54,432 nucleotides of DNA from Acidobacteriota bacterium (lineage in GTDB: Bacteria > Acidobacteriota > Blastocatellia > Chloracidobacteriales > Chloracidobacteriaceae): the NCBI GenBank assembly GCA_016208495.1, contig JACQXX010000036.1, forward strand, positions 1 through 54,432, in the 5' to 3' direction. Below are positions 1-9,309 of this stretch, in pieces. Numbering within the stretch: position 1 is the first letter of the stretch; the number at the start of each line of letters is the position of its first letter. The notes under the pieces are model-generated. The model was not told the origin of the DNA. It saw nothing but the letters and a program-made list of their open reading frames with translations, and did no database searches. The position numbers were made by a program, and so were the translations under genes.

Positions 1-1679
1 ACTTTCCCCGTCGCCGCATCATCCGGCACCACCACCGTCAATTCCGTTGCCGTCGCTGCCGTCACTGTCGCCGGAGTCCGTCCCCCGGTTTCACGCGCAA
101 AATCCACCGCGTTGTAGCCCGGTCCGCGTCCGTCAAACTGCCGGCCTTTGAGCTTGATCGTTTCCGCCTGGGCAGCCCGGTCCGGGGTGAAGTCCTCCAC
201 GACGGGTGGTCGCACCAGTTTCCGTAACACGTGATTTCCACTATCGGCCACCAGAATAGCGCTTGATGACAGGACCGCAACGCCCCGCGGTTGGGAAAAT
301 TGCGCTGTTTGGCCGGGGCCATCCGTGGTTCCACGCTCTCCCGTTCCAGCCAGGGTCGTCACCGCCAGGCTGTCCCCACGAACGGCGGCTTCTGGTAACA
401 CTTCCCGAATCAACGAGTTGGCCGTATCCGCCACGATCAACGTTCCAGTGGTATCCAGTGCCAGACCCGCTGGTTCGGCAAACCGGGCTTCAGCTCCGTT
501 TCCATCGGAGAATCCACGCCCGCTCCCCGCCACCGTCAACAGGTTGCCTTCCGCATCCAGCCGCAGAATCCGTCCCTGGTCCGCCAGATACACCAGCACT
601 GTCTCGCGTTCGATGACAATTCCCGCCAGTCCCCGGAGCTGAACCGGGTTTTCTCCGACACCATTTCCAGCGACGGTCGTCACCACCCCATCCAATCCAA
701 TTCGCCGGATGGATTCGTTTCCGGCATCCGCAATATAGAGTTGTCCGCTCGGATCAATCGCAATTCCCACCGGACGGTCAAACTGCGCTTCGTTTGATGG
801 CCCGTCTTTCAATCCGGCAACACCGGTTCCGGCAATCGTCGTCACGGCCCCAAACGGGTCAATTTTCCGAATCCGATGGTTGCTGGTGTCCGCAACGTAG
901 ACATATCCTCCGGCGTCCACCGTCACGCCTTGTGGTTCATTGAATTGGGCTTCCGGGCCGGTTCCATCTGCAAACCCCGGTGTTCCGCTCCCCGCCATCG
1001 TTGTCACCCTCCCAAACGCATCCACTCTCCGAATTCGATGGTTTCCAGTGTCGGCGACATACACCGCTTCATCCGGCCCGACCGCCATTCCCGTCGGACG
1101 GTTGAACCGCGCTTCGCTGGCTTCGCCATCCGCAAAACCGGATTCTCCGGCCATTCCGGCAAAGGTGCTGACCGTCGTGCTGACCGTACCTGGCAACTGG
1201 GTCGGAACCACCGTGAGGCCGATTTCCACTTCCTGGACGTCATTTCCGGTCACGATCCGCATGGTCCGCGTCCCCAGACTCGCTTTTCCCTCAATCTGGA
1301 TCTGCACTTGCATTAATTTCTTGGACACTACCTGCGCCGGTCCGGGCATTCCCGCTGGAGCACCACCCACTGAAATTTCGTTGCCCAGTGAAACTTGCGT
1401 TTTACCTTTCGCCCATTTGGTTTTCTTCCCGCGAACCGTCACCGTCACCGCCTGTCCCTGGGTGACTCGTCCTGGTTCAATCCCAACAATCGTCGCTCCT
1501 GGTTTCTCTTCCTGTTTCTTGCTGGTCGGTTTTGTGCTCCGCCGGGTTTCCGCCGCCAGAACCACCACCGGGAAAAGGGTTTGCAGGCCCATTCCCACCA
1601 TCAACGACCAGATGAGCAGGTGACGGATGGACAATTCAAACCGGGTTTGTCGGCGCGAAGTGAATTGAGTACGAGTCAT
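1..1679 (-). CDS. Secreted NHL-repeat beta-propeller protein with IPT/TIG-like domains (3' end beyond window)
   Basis: The reading frame opens with ATG at 1679 and stays open to the left edge, giving about 559 residues without a stop. Residues 1-43 form a signal peptide: a basic start, a hydrophobic core at 21-42 and an LAA cleavage site. Residues 62-158 resemble an IPT/TIG or bacterial Ig-like fold (pattern IEPGRVTQGQAVTVTVRG). From about 170 to 510 there are roughly six NHL repeats with recurring elements such as 'FNRPTGMAV', 'VYVADTGNHRIRR' and 'TTVAGNG'. A second TIG-like segment (VVEDFTPD, ITLKG-type) begins near 512 and runs off the window. NHL propellers normally mediate protein or ligand binding outside the cytoplasm; no enzyme residues are visible. 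No clear Shine-Dalgarno precedes the ATG, but the signal peptide supports this start. The total length cannot be known. Confidence 0.88.
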   Translation of the reverse strand, partial: MTRTQFTSRRQTRFELSIRHLLIWSLMVGMGLQTLFPVVVLAAETRRSTKPTSKKQEEKPGATIVGIEPGRVTQGQAVTVTVRGKKTKWAKGKTQVSLGNEISVGGAPAGMPGPAQVVSKKLMQVQIQIEGKASLGTRTMRIVTGNDVQEVEIGLTVVPTQLPGTVSTTVSTFAGMAGESGFADGEASEARFNRPTGMAVGPDEAVYVADTGNHRIRRVDAFGRVTTMAGSGTPGFADGTGPEAQFNEPQGVTVDAGGYVYVADTSNHRIRKIDPFGAVTTIAGTGVAGLKDGPSNEAQFDRPVGIAIDPSGQLYIADAGNESIRRIGLDGVVTTVAGNGVGENPVQLRGLAGIVIERETVLVYLADQGRILRLDAEGNLLTVAGSGRGFSDGNGAEARFAEPAGLALDTTGTLIVADTANSLIREVLPEAAVRGDSLAVTTLAGTGERGTTDGPGQTAQFSQPRGVAVLSSSAILVADSGNHVLRKLVRPPVVEDFTPDRAAQAETIKLKGRQFDGRGPGYNAVDFARETGGRTPATVTAATATELTVVVPDDAATGK

Positions 1680-1711
1680 GGAAATCACCGGAATTGGATT
1701 TGGGAGTTGAA

Positions 1712-1830
1712 GTTCAGAGTTCAAGTTTTAGCTTGTTCTTCACCTTACCCCGCAATCAGTTTCAGTGGAACAAAAATATGAAAAAAATGCTTCCGAAATA
1801 TTTTTGCAAGCTGAAGCCTGAACTCTGAAC
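1712..1830. repeat. Imperfect 24-bp inverted repeat between two leftward genes
   Basis: Arms at 1712-1735 and 1807-1830 are complementary with three mismatches and enclose 71 bp. The outer ends read GTTCAGAGTTC / GAACTCTGAAC. A second hairpin at 3310-3385 uses the same outer AGAGTTC/GAACTCT ends, so this may be a small repeated palindromic family that could also act as a transcription barrier. Confidence 0.6.
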
Positions 1831-1850
1831 ATAATTCATCGCCTGAAAGA

Positions 1851-3281
1851 TTATGGCTCAACCTGCACTGACTGTGGACGGCTCGTTTTGCCTGGAATCA
1901 CCGACAGAACTGCTTCCCAAAAAGCGTGGGCGACTTCGGGTTCGGCAATCATGTTGTGGGCGCCGGAAGTTGCATTCTCGATCTTCGAAATGTACTGGCT
2001 GGCTTCCAGGTTGTAGATTCTCCCAGGTTCAAACCGGTACAGTCGCGTCGCCGGCAACATAGGGCTGTTAACCGTAGCTGAATCAATGCCGTTGGCGCCC
2101 CACGACCCCAGCGCTCCGATTTCAGGTAAATTCGACTGGTCAGCCGGTGCAAAACAAACGTCGCCTTTCACCTTTGACGCCATCGGGTAGAGCGTCCCAA
2201 CTGCCGAATCATATTTTGAACGCGTTGTAATCATCGGTCCTTTGATTTTTTGTTCGCGCACCACTGGATGAAAATACCCCGGACTGTTTGAGTAGGGAAT
2301 GTCTTCGGCAAAAGACCAGTGCGACAACGCGCCTTGAACCAGAAACAGGCTGTCTACCGGCCTGACCAGATGTCCGGTGCCATTTGGACCAGATAACACT
2401 GACGAAGCAACGATACACCCAAAACTATGCCCCATCACGTGACAACGGGCTTCCGGCGCTGTCGTCAACAACTGGTTCAGAAAGGTAAATCCTCCGGATT
2501 GCCCAAACCTCCGGGCCCGGTCTTTCATTTTCCAGAATGACAGTTGCTGGAGCAAACTCACAATCCATCCCGGCGCCCGTGAAGCAAAACTGGTATCGGC
2601 GCCATAACTTGGAACCTGTGAGTCCAGTTCTGGAATATCCGAAGCTGGGACCTGGGCTTCGAGCAATTCAAAGAAGGAAAGCGGGTCAAACGGCATGTGG
2701 TCGCTTCCAGGAGCTGAACTCAAGCCTCCGCCAATCAACCCGGATTCCTGATACAGCACCTTGCAGGCAAACAATATCTCACGTGGAGGCTTTTCCCTTG
2801 AGTCACCGTGGGTTCGCTCATAGTCCAGGATGATTTCGAGCGCTTCGTTGGCCAGTTCCGTCGGCGTCAGGCAGGGGTAATAGTCAGCCGTGTGCTCGTC
2901 GGTTGTTCCGTGGCCAAATTCAACCGAATCAGTCGTTTCAGGTTGTCCAGCAAGCTGCTCGTTGCCCCAGGGCAAACTTGGCCAATGGAGCCCTACCAGC
3001 AGGGGGTTGAATTCTGGACAGGCCGTCCGCACCCGATCAATGTCAATTTCACAATCCGCCATCGCCTTGATCCAGCGGTTGTATTGATCAATCGCCGCCG
3101 GGATATCGCCTTTCCAGCCATGACTGATGACAAAAACATCGGTGACTGGTTTTTCAGCCAGGGTACTGAGCACAACTTCGCTCAATTTCCCGTGTTCATC
3201 ATCGGTGCGCTCCTGACCATTTTCATCAAAACACACCAGATGATAGAGAATATCCGTTTCAGGAATCGTGACTTTCGGCAT
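1851..3281 (-). CDS. Alpha/beta-hydrolase-like protein (putative serine hydrolase)
   Basis: 476 residues, no signal peptide. Two features suggest an alpha/beta-hydrolase fold: the early strand-loop VFVISHGW near residues 49-56, typical of the oxyanion-hole strand, and the nucleophile elbow MGHSFGC with the candidate serine near residue 286. A histidine near the C-terminus (SGAHNMI or EVAHAFW) could complete a triad, but I cannot assign it firmly. The middle part (about 90-230) is long and has no recognisable domain. Lipase or esterase activity is a plausible reading of the motifs, not a demonstrated substrate. The gene stands alone with structured noncoding DNA on both sides. The ATG at 3281 is followed at once by conserved-looking sequence, so I keep it as the start. 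Confidence 0.8.
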   Translation of the reverse strand: MPKVTIPETDILYHLVCFDENGQERTDDEHGKLSEVVLSTLAEKPVTDVFVISHGWKGDIPAAIDQYNRWIKAMADCEIDIDRVRTACPEFNPLLVGLHWPSLPWGNEQLAGQPETTDSVEFGHGTTDEHTADYYPCLTPTELANEALEIILDYERTHGDSREKPPREILFACKVLYQESGLIGGGLSSAPGSDHMPFDPLSFFELLEAQVPASDIPELDSQVPSYGADTSFASRAPGWIVSLLQQLSFWKMKDRARRFGQSGGFTFLNQLLTTAPEARCHVMGHSFGCIVASSVLSGPNGTGHLVRPVDSLFLVQGALSHWSFAEDIPYSNSPGYFHPVVREQKIKGPMITTRSKYDSAVGTLYPMASKVKGDVCFAPADQSNLPEIGALGSWGANGIDSATVNSPMLPATRLYRFEPGRIYNLEASQYISKIENATSGAHNMIAEPEVAHAFWEAVLSVIPGKTSRPQSVQVEP

Positions 3282-3777
3282 CGGAGGTCTCCCAGAGTGA
3301 GTGACGTTTAGAGTTCCGCCTTCAGGCGGTGCCGTAGATCGAAAGCATTTCTGTTCAAAGTTTTACCGCCTGAAAGCGGAACTCTGAACATTTTTTGGCC
3401 TGAAGAATCGGTTTTTTTCGCTTTAGAAGACAACGGTGAACAATTTTTTGAAAAACGTGAAAGGAACTCAGAGAAGACGTGAACTTGAATGCGTATTGGT
3501 ACGGATCATAAGACGGTCTTCTCATCGAAATCAACAACTTTTTTTCACTTCAACTGGACTAAGTTTCCCACCTGCCACTGAATATTTTTCCAACTGGCAG
3601 GCAAGCTTTTTCGCGTTCTAAATCCGCTTGCTTAAAGTCAACAATTCATTTTTTATCAATATTTTACAAGTGAAATTACCTTCAAAAGAGTGAGAGCCTT
3701 CTCAAGTCTAATCCTCAATGAAAACAGCCAGGAAGACAGGTGTCTTCCTGGCTGTTTTTCCCCTCTTTAGGAACCAA
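3282..3777. other. Intergenic region with hairpin and terminator, no gene seen
   Basis: This 496-bp gap lies upstream of the leftward hydrolase gene and holds its promoter region. It contains a 21-bp inverted repeat with one mismatch (3310-3330 with 3365-3385), a low-complexity A/T-rich stretch from 3390 to 3720, and a strong terminator at 3721-3758. Short open frames here show no coding signs. Confidence 0.6.
3721..3758 (-). terminator. Perfect 18-bp stem terminator after the TerF-like gene
   Basis: Arms 3721-3738 and 3741-3758 pair perfectly around a GG loop. The ends are A4 and T4-5, so it can terminate in both directions. It lies just past the stop of the leftward TerF-like gene (stop at 3778). 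Confidence 0.85.
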
Positions 3778-5112
3778 TCAGTTCCTCACAATCCCTTTGC
3801 TTCGGACAGCGGCCAGCCAGAGCGGGAATTCGTTGAGCAATCGGTCATAGAGTTCTTCATCTGAAATCCTGGCAATGTCGTTGAGGGCAAAAAACGAAGC
3901 GTTATCCACAATCCGGCCCGGCAGCGTATCAATGCGTTCCAAAGCGCCGAATTTGGCGTTTCCAATTCCGACAAATTGCCAGAAGATCGGATATTGTGCC
4001 GCGTTTGTAATGATTTCCTGGATTTCCTGGTTCTTTTTGACGCCTCCGTCACTGACAAAGACGATAAAGGCTGGGATCGGGCCCGGTTCTTCGACGACAT
4101 ATTTGTGAACGATGTCACGCATCACCAGCGGTTCATCATTGTGGCCGTAAATATCCCGGTCGGAGAGGGCTTCGCGGTTGACGTAGCCTTCGAAATTGTG
4201 GACCGTGGCCGGTGCCAGCCGTTTGAACCGATGGTCAAAACGCCAGACATCGAGGCTGCCGTCATCATCAAAGGAAAGCGCTACGGCCAGGATGCGCTCC
4301 ACGACGTTTTGCACCGTCCCGTTTTTATACAACTGGGTCATGGAGCCAGTGATATCCATCGAAAGCCCAACTCTGGCTTTCACACCCGTCAGGTTTTTCC
4401 TGGCCAGTGTCACCTCGACTTTCTGCTTGAGAAGACTCACTTTTGGAGGAAGCGGCACGTGCGGCGTCAATGAAACAACTGGCGGTGGTGGAGCAACGAC
4501 AACCGGTGCTGATGGTGGCGGAGCGCCTGCCGATGAGGTCGAGTGTTCCTGGTAATAGCGATCTACAAAGCCTTGTAATCCAGACCGATAGCCCTGGCCG
4601 ACGGCCTGAAATCGCCAGTCTCCGTCTTTGCGGTACAGTTTGCCAAACTCCAGCGCGGTTTCCGTGCTCGAATCGTCACTGAGCGAAAAACGGGCCAGCT
4701 CGCGGTTTGTGTCTTCATCCACCACACGAATGAAGGCATCGCGGACCTGTCCGAAACTCTGGTTCTTTTCAAGCGCTCCATCAATCGTGACGACAAAAAC
4801 CAGTTCGGTAATCGCCGGGTCAACTTTAGGAAGCTCAACCCGGATCACTTCGGCGTCTTCTGAAACGCCTCCCTGTCGGTTGTCACCTGAGTGAATGACA
4901 GATCCATCCCGTGACCGGAGATTGTTATAAAAAACAAAATATTCCTCGTGCGGGATTTTTCCATTGCTTCCCAGCATAAATACTGATGCATCAATATCAT
5001 AGGGTGTACCAGACTGGCTTGTCTTCCAACCAAGCCCAACCAGCACCCGCTTTAATTGCGGCGCTTCTTTCGAGAGATTGACGCGACCACCTTTGGTCAA
5101 ATGTACTGGCAT
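3778..5112 (-). CDS. TerF-like protein: TerD domain plus von Willebrand A domain
   Basis: 444 residues from ATG 5112, which has a near-ideal AAAGGAG ribosome site eight bases upstream. The frame stays open for 41 more codons upstream, but those codons translate heptamer-repeat DNA. Residues 1-185 are a TerD domain: 'LTKGGRVNLSK', 'VLVGLGWK', 'YDIDASVFML', the Ca-binding region 'SGDNRQGG', and 'FVVTIDGA'. A proline/valine-rich linker (about 190-235) leads to a VWA domain whose metal-site motif is DITGS (in LSMDITGSM) with later 'FVSDGG'. This order matches TerF of tellurite-resistance operons, where the C-terminal VWA is a recognised subfamily. Ter proteins are cytoplasmic or membrane-associated and act in stress, phage and metal responses; the biochemical role is unsettled. 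The nearest gene upstream in the same orientation is AAA-1, separated by 520 bp containing a MITE-like element. Confidence 0.92.
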   Translation of the reverse strand: MPVHLTKGGRVNLSKEAPQLKRVLVGLGWKTSQSGTPYDIDASVFMLGSNGKIPHEEYFVFYNNLRSRDGSVIHSGDNRQGGVSEDAEVIRVELPKVDPAITELVFVVTIDGALEKNQSFGQVRDAFIRVVDEDTNRELARFSLSDDSSTETALEFGKLYRKDGDWRFQAVGQGYRSGLQGFVDRYYQEHSTSSAGAPPPSAPVVVAPPPPVVSLTPHVPLPPKVSLLKQKVEVTLARKNLTGVKARVGLSMDITGSMTQLYKNGTVQNVVERILAVALSFDDDGSLDVWRFDHRFKRLAPATVHNFEGYVNREALSDRDIYGHNDEPLVMRDIVHKYVVEEPGPIPAFIVFVSDGGVKKNQEIQEIITNAAQYPIFWQFVGIGNAKFGALERIDTLPGRIVDNASFFALNDIARISDEELYDRLLNEFPLWLAAVRSKGIVRN

Positions 5113-5632
5113 GTTTAAACTCCTTTCAGGGTGAGGGCTGAGAAAACCAGGGCTCAGGGCTTGGGGCGGAAGACTCGCAAGCTCGGAGCAATCGAAGGGA
5201 TGAGGGATGAAGGATGAGGGATGAAATAAAACCAATTCTTCAACCCATCGTCTTCAGCTTTCACATATAGATTTTTGATAGCGCTGCAGTGGGACGAGAT
5301 CTTGTGTGAATTGGATTGAGCATCCCGAAGGGTTGCAGTTCGGATAGCCGGTTGGTTGCGAGGTTTTGGGAGCTACCACCGGGAAAAGTTGCTTCTCCAC
5401 CTCCGCGCGAGCCGCGCCCGCAGGGCGCGGCTCGCGCGGAAAAAAGAATCGGCCACCGGATCCGGTGGTAGGCCCAAAGCGGCCAACCGACCGGCTATCC
5501 GAACTGCAACTCTTCGTGGTGCAAAACCAAAAACCGACACATGAAAGCTTAGGGCTGAAGACTTGGTTTTATTTCATCACTCATCCTTCATCCCTCATCC
5601 CTTGAATTGCTCCAAGCCCGCTGCCTTCCGCC
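5113..5632. other. Intergenic region with heptamer repeats and MITE-like copy A
   Basis: The 520 bp between AAA-1 and the TerF-like gene hold four GGGATGA-type heptamers (5197-5224), a truncated palindromic element (5312-5528) and a second heptamer block in the complementary sense (5574-5601, TCATCCC/TCATCCT). No gene is supported. Confidence 0.65.
5312..5528. mobile_element. MITE-like palindromic element, copy A (truncated ends)
   Basis: Inverted arms carry GTTGCAGTTCGGATAGCCGG on the left and its complement on the right, with CCACCGG inner boxes. The centre is a perfect 17-bp stem (5403-5419 with 5423-5439) around a GCA loop. It belongs to the same family as 16985-17331, 20064-20287 and 43312-43583, but lacks the outer TTAGGGAGCGT ends seen there. 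Confidence 0.75.
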
Positions 5633-8600
5633 CTATTCTAAATGTTCTTCGGCGCATTTGTACAAATACTGTTCGGTGGCCAGTCGGATGGCTTCGGCAA
5701 AGGGTCGGGCAGGTTCAGACTGACTTTGGCCAAGAAGGAACGCTTTTGGAAAAACACGCGATAAAAGTGGATCCGTGACCTTCCCCTCGTCAACCGAATA
5801 GATCCGCCGTTTTTCAGCCGCATCCAGTTTTTCAGGTAATTCAGCCCAGACAATCGGTTCATAGGCTGCCAGGCTGGCCGAACTGGTTTCAACCAGACAG
5901 CCAATCGTTTTGGTATTTTTTTCAAAAACATGCAAACCACTTTCAGCCAACATCAAAAGCCCGGCCTGTGAGCCATCGAGTTGGATCACCATTCCAGGTA
6001 AAACCTTCGGAGGATCTTTGAAAAACTCGTCCGGCTTTTCAACCACTGTGCTTTCAAGTGAAAGCGGTTCTTTGCTTTTTTCCTTGGGCTGGGAATATTG
6101 AATCAATTTCACCGCCCATTGATGGCGGGCAGCAACAGCCAGATACCACGAAACGAGTTCGCAGATGAACTCCGGGTTTTTTCCATAGACTGCGACAATC
6201 ACGTGGTCGGGTTCTTCGAATGTCAGTGCGAACATATCAATCAGCAGCCTGGACCGCATTTCGGCAAGTTGTTCCAGTTCAAGCTGATATGGTTTCAGTT
6301 CCTTCAAATTGTGCTGGTAAAAATCAAGCAGGATCTGATTTTCAAGTGTCCGTGATTTTTCCTCCAGTTCCCCTCCCCGGATGGTCAATTGTTTTAAAAT
6401 TGGAAGTCTGGCCAGCAACGCCCCAAGCGCTGGGGCATGTTTTTTCTTTTGTTGCTGCTGGATACTGCGTTCAACCCGGTATTTTTCATTCCTGAGGTTG
6501 GTAAAGGCAATGCTATGAGTAAGTTTCAGGACGTTGCGCACAAATTCGGAGCTGCGTTCGGCCAGGTCCCGCAAACGGCTTTCAGCCAGTCGAACGGCGC
6601 TGGCTTTGGTTGACCCATCTTCCCGTGGCTGAACCATCACTGAAAGCGTTTCTCCCGCAACCGAAACGGCTGCCCGGAGCGGAAGCGACTGGGCATACCG
6701 GTTGAGGGCGGCACTGAGCGGCACCAACAGTTCACGTTCCAGACACCGCTTGAGCGGGCGGGCGCCATACACGACATCATACCCTCTGGCTGCCAGAAAG
6801 TCGGGAACTTCCGGGCTGACATCCAGATGCAGATTGCGAAACTTGATCCCTTCACGACGCTGCATTAAATCAATTTCACGCCGGGCCACGGCCACGATAG
6901 TTTCGGGTGAAAGCGGCCCAAACGGAACGATGCGATCAATGCGGTTAAACATCTCTGGCCGAAGGTAGCTGCGCACCGCTTCGACAAAGTGCCGGACCAC
7001 GGCTTCCGGCTGGCGATCATCGCCAAACCCGATGGTATTTCGACGATAGGATTCAGCGCCTAAATTCGAAGTCATAATCACCACGGCATTGCGAAAATCG
7101 GCCAACCTTCCGCTGGCATCGGTCAGGCGGCCTTCCCCGATCACCTGCAGCAGCAAATCGAAAAACATCGGGTGGGCTTTTTCAACTTCGTCAAACAAAA
7201 TCACCGAAAAAGGCTGTTCGCGCACTTTGGCGGTCAGCAGTCCTTCAGCCAGCCCCAAACCGCCGATTAAGCGCAGGATTCCTGCCGGGGTGGCAAATTC
7301 ACTCATATCAAAGCGGGTCATCCGGGTTCGATCACGAAACAGGAATTCCGCCAGCGCCTTGGCCATCTCAGTCTTTCCAACACCTGTCGGACCAACAAAC
7401 AGAAATGATGAAAGGGGGCGATTGGGACGGGTTACACCAGCCTTAATGGCTGCCAGCAGGTCAACCACCAGATCCACGGCCTGGGGTTGCCCGATGACCT
7501 GTTGACTGAACCAGGAGTGAACGCTCTCTAAATCCAGCGGAATTGATTCGTCCAGCAAAAAGAGCGGCAGACCCGTTTCACGTGAAAACGTCTGGGTGAC
7601 CTCCGTCGTGGTGAGGGTCGAACCTTCAACCGCATCCTGGATCAAATTCTTCAAAAAACGGAGCGGGCGCCCAGGGTAGGCCGAATACGTCGCATATCGG
7701 CGATGCAGCCGATCAAGAGTCTCAATCCCCAGGTCGTCAAGCACCACTTCGCGACCCGGGACCAAATCCGAAGCCACCCGGCGCAGGATTTTTTGACCAA
7801 CCTCAAGGGATGGCTCTGAAATGTCAATTCGATGAAACACCTGAAGCAAATGCGGATCTTCGCGTTCGATCACAGTAATTTGCTCCGGAGTGCATTCCGC
7901 CACCACAAGCATATCACCCCGAGCGAGATACGAGCGGAAGAAACTGGCAATTCCCTGTTCGTTGCTGACGGATTTTCCGACCTCCATGAGTTCAACCAGG
8001 TTTCCCAAATGAAGCAGTGCTTTGGTGTGTGTAGCTTCTCTCCAGACATCAAGACAGCGCTCCTGCCACATCCCAAACCCGGTCATCCCAGCTACGAGCC
8101 TGGAGCCCGAAGTTGCCCAAAACGGAGTATGTCCAAGATTATATTTATTTCGAGTGCGAACCAGTTCGTGAAAAATGGCTGTCTTTCCTGTACCCGAGGC
8201 CCCAACCAGGAGGACACTGCGTTGAACACGTCCAGTTAATGCGGCGGCAAGCGATTCAACCAGCTCATCCACCTCGTAGGCAACCGAAAGAAAACCACTG
8301 TTGAGGTTGGTTGCGACCTGCTCAAGGACAGATTTCTTTTTTTCAGGATCGTCGTCCTTTTTGGACATCACCTGCTTTGGACGCAGTAACGTGATTTGTT
8401 GAGTCAGGTAACAGGTCTGGATTTCTTCAGCCTGCTGCAGAAGCAATAATTTATACAACGAGAGGTTAGATTCCGTTCGCAAAATATGCTGACGAATCTG
8501 TTTGAGGACTTCTTCGTTTAAATCTCCGGTTCCGCTGACAATGACCATCTCTTCAAGTTCTGGTAAATAAGCCAGTTGCGCGTCACCGTGCTGCCAGGTT

Positions 8601-8890
8601 ACGCCAGAAAATTCCAGGTTGATCGGCTCCCGCCAAAACACGCCTTTTGGTGGATTCAGGTCGAGATTCCATTGACGCAATTCAATTGGATCGGAGAGCT
8701 GGCGCCGATGAACCGTTCCCAGTGGCAAATTTTCCAACACCTGAGCGATGTTTGCCGACAATGCGCCGTGGGCTTTTACAGGCTGATTTGTCAGGCACGA
8801 AAATTCTGGAAACAACAGCGCTTTCGAGAGATAGGTGTCATCGCCGAGCTTGAGAATAATTCCGAAAAATTTCCAGTCGAGGGTTGGCAT
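5633..8890 (-). CDS. AAA-1: divergent tandem-AAA+ Clp-like ATPase with C-terminal release-factor (PCRF)-like segment
   Basis: 1085 residues. The N-terminal domain (1-140) is shared in pattern with AAA-2 and AAA-3. D1 has Walker A GASGTGKT (230-237), a ClpB-style pore segment (GMTGFG, 268-273), and LHLGNLVEL (293-301) where Clp proteins carry the acidic Walker B, so the catalytic Asp/Glu are absent. D2 has Walker A GPTGVGKT (500-507), Walker B ILFDEVEKAHP (D567/E568), SNLG sensor 1, FNR finger (R650) and Clp C-terminal YGARPLKR. Between RLIG (540-543) and LLTAKVREQP the usual GYVG pore loop is missing. Residues about 800-890 are helical and Q/E/K-rich; 894-990 and 1027-1072 resemble the PCRF half of RF1/RF2, without GGQ. 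There is no ClpB-type middle domain. It is probably a remodeller or unfoldase-like machine; substrates are unknown. No ribosome site precedes the ATG; heptamer repeats sit directly upstream. Confidence 0.88.
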   Translation of the reverse strand: MPTLDWKFFGIILKLGDDTYLSKALLFPEFSCLTNQPVKAHGALSANIAQVLENLPLGTVHRRQLSDPIELRQWNLDLNPPKGVFWREPINLEFSGVTWQHGDAQLAYLPELEEMVIVSGTGDLNEEVLKQIRQHILRTESNLSLYKLLLLQQAEEIQTCYLTQQITLLRPKQVMSKKDDDPEKKKSVLEQVATNLNSGFLSVAYEVDELVESLAAALTGRVQRSVLLVGASGTGKTAIFHELVRTRNKYNLGHTPFWATSGSRLVAGMTGFGMWQERCLDVWREATHTKALLHLGNLVELMEVGKSVSNEQGIASFFRSYLARGDMLVVAECTPEQITVIEREDPHLLQVFHRIDISEPSLEVGQKILRRVASDLVPGREVVLDDLGIETLDRLHRRYATYSAYPGRPLRFLKNLIQDAVEGSTLTTTEVTQTFSRETGLPLFLLDESIPLDLESVHSWFSQQVIGQPQAVDLVVDLLAAIKAGVTRPNRPLSSFLFVGPTGVGKTEMAKALAEFLFRDRTRMTRFDMSEFATPAGILRLIGGLGLAEGLLTAKVREQPFSVILFDEVEKAHPMFFDLLLQVIGEGRLTDASGRLADFRNAVVIMTSNLGAESYRRNTIGFGDDRQPEAVVRHFVEAVRSYLRPEMFNRIDRIVPFGPLSPETIVAVARREIDLMQRREGIKFRNLHLDVSPEVPDFLAARGYDVVYGARPLKRCLERELLVPLSAALNRYAQSLPLRAAVSVAGETLSVMVQPREDGSTKASAVRLAESRLRDLAERSSEFVRNVLKLTHSIAFTNLRNEKYRVERSIQQQQKKKHAPALGALLARLPILKQLTIRGGELEEKSRTLENQILLDFYQHNLKELKPYQLELEQLAEMRSRLLIDMFALTFEEPDHVIVAVYGKNPEFICELVSWYLAVAARHQWAVKLIQYSQPKEKSKEPLSLESTVVEKPDEFFKDPPKVLPGMVIQLDGSQAGLLMLAESGLHVFEKNTKTIGCLVETSSASLAAYEPIVWAELPEKLDAAEKRRIYSVDEGKVTDPLLSRVFPKAFLLGQSQSEPARPFAEAIRLATEQYLYKCAEEHLE

Positions 8891-9309
8891 GGTTTTAGGG
8901 TTCAGGGTTTGGGGTTTGAAAACCAGGGTTCAGGGTTCAGGGTTCAGGGTTCAGGGAAAAGACAAAAAAGATCAAAAGGACATAAAGGACTCAGGGTTCA
9001 GGGTTCAGGGTTCAGGGTTTTCGAAACCAGGAGGCCCTAAAATTTTGTTTTTGCCACCAGTGACCTTGACCGTGCGATACGCTTTCTCAGGATCAAAACT
9101 CCAAAACAACAAACCCAAAAATCTTTAAACCCCGAACCCCGAACCCTGGTTTTCAAACCCTGAACCCTGAACCCCGAACCCTGGTTTTCAAACCCTGAAC
9201 CCTGAACCCTGCTTTCGGTTTATTTGCCTTTTAAGCGACGAAAAAGAGCCAGAGCACCCTGAGAGACCATGTAGCTCATAAAAATCGCTTAAATCGGCAA
9301 TAAACGCGA
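8891..9309. other. Intergenic heptamer-repeat region between AAA-1 and rep
   Basis: Blocks of GGGTTCA heptamers occur at 8926-8956 and 8994-9017. The complementary-sense AACCCTG/AACCCCG units at 9128-9212 include two copies of an AACCCTGGTTTTCAAACCC phrase. The two senses face each other and could fold into a large imperfect hairpin. No gene is seen. Confidence 0.7.

Noticed and set aside
62-1316. Several 60-230-codon rightward frames opposite the NHL gene
   Set aside because: They are antisense shadows; the leftward frame has a signal peptide and regular NHL motifs throughout.
5113-5235. 41-codon N-terminal extension of the TerF-like protein (VLFHPSSFIPHP)
   Set aside because: It translates heptamer-repeat DNA and lacks a ribosome site; ATG 5112 has AAAGGAG.
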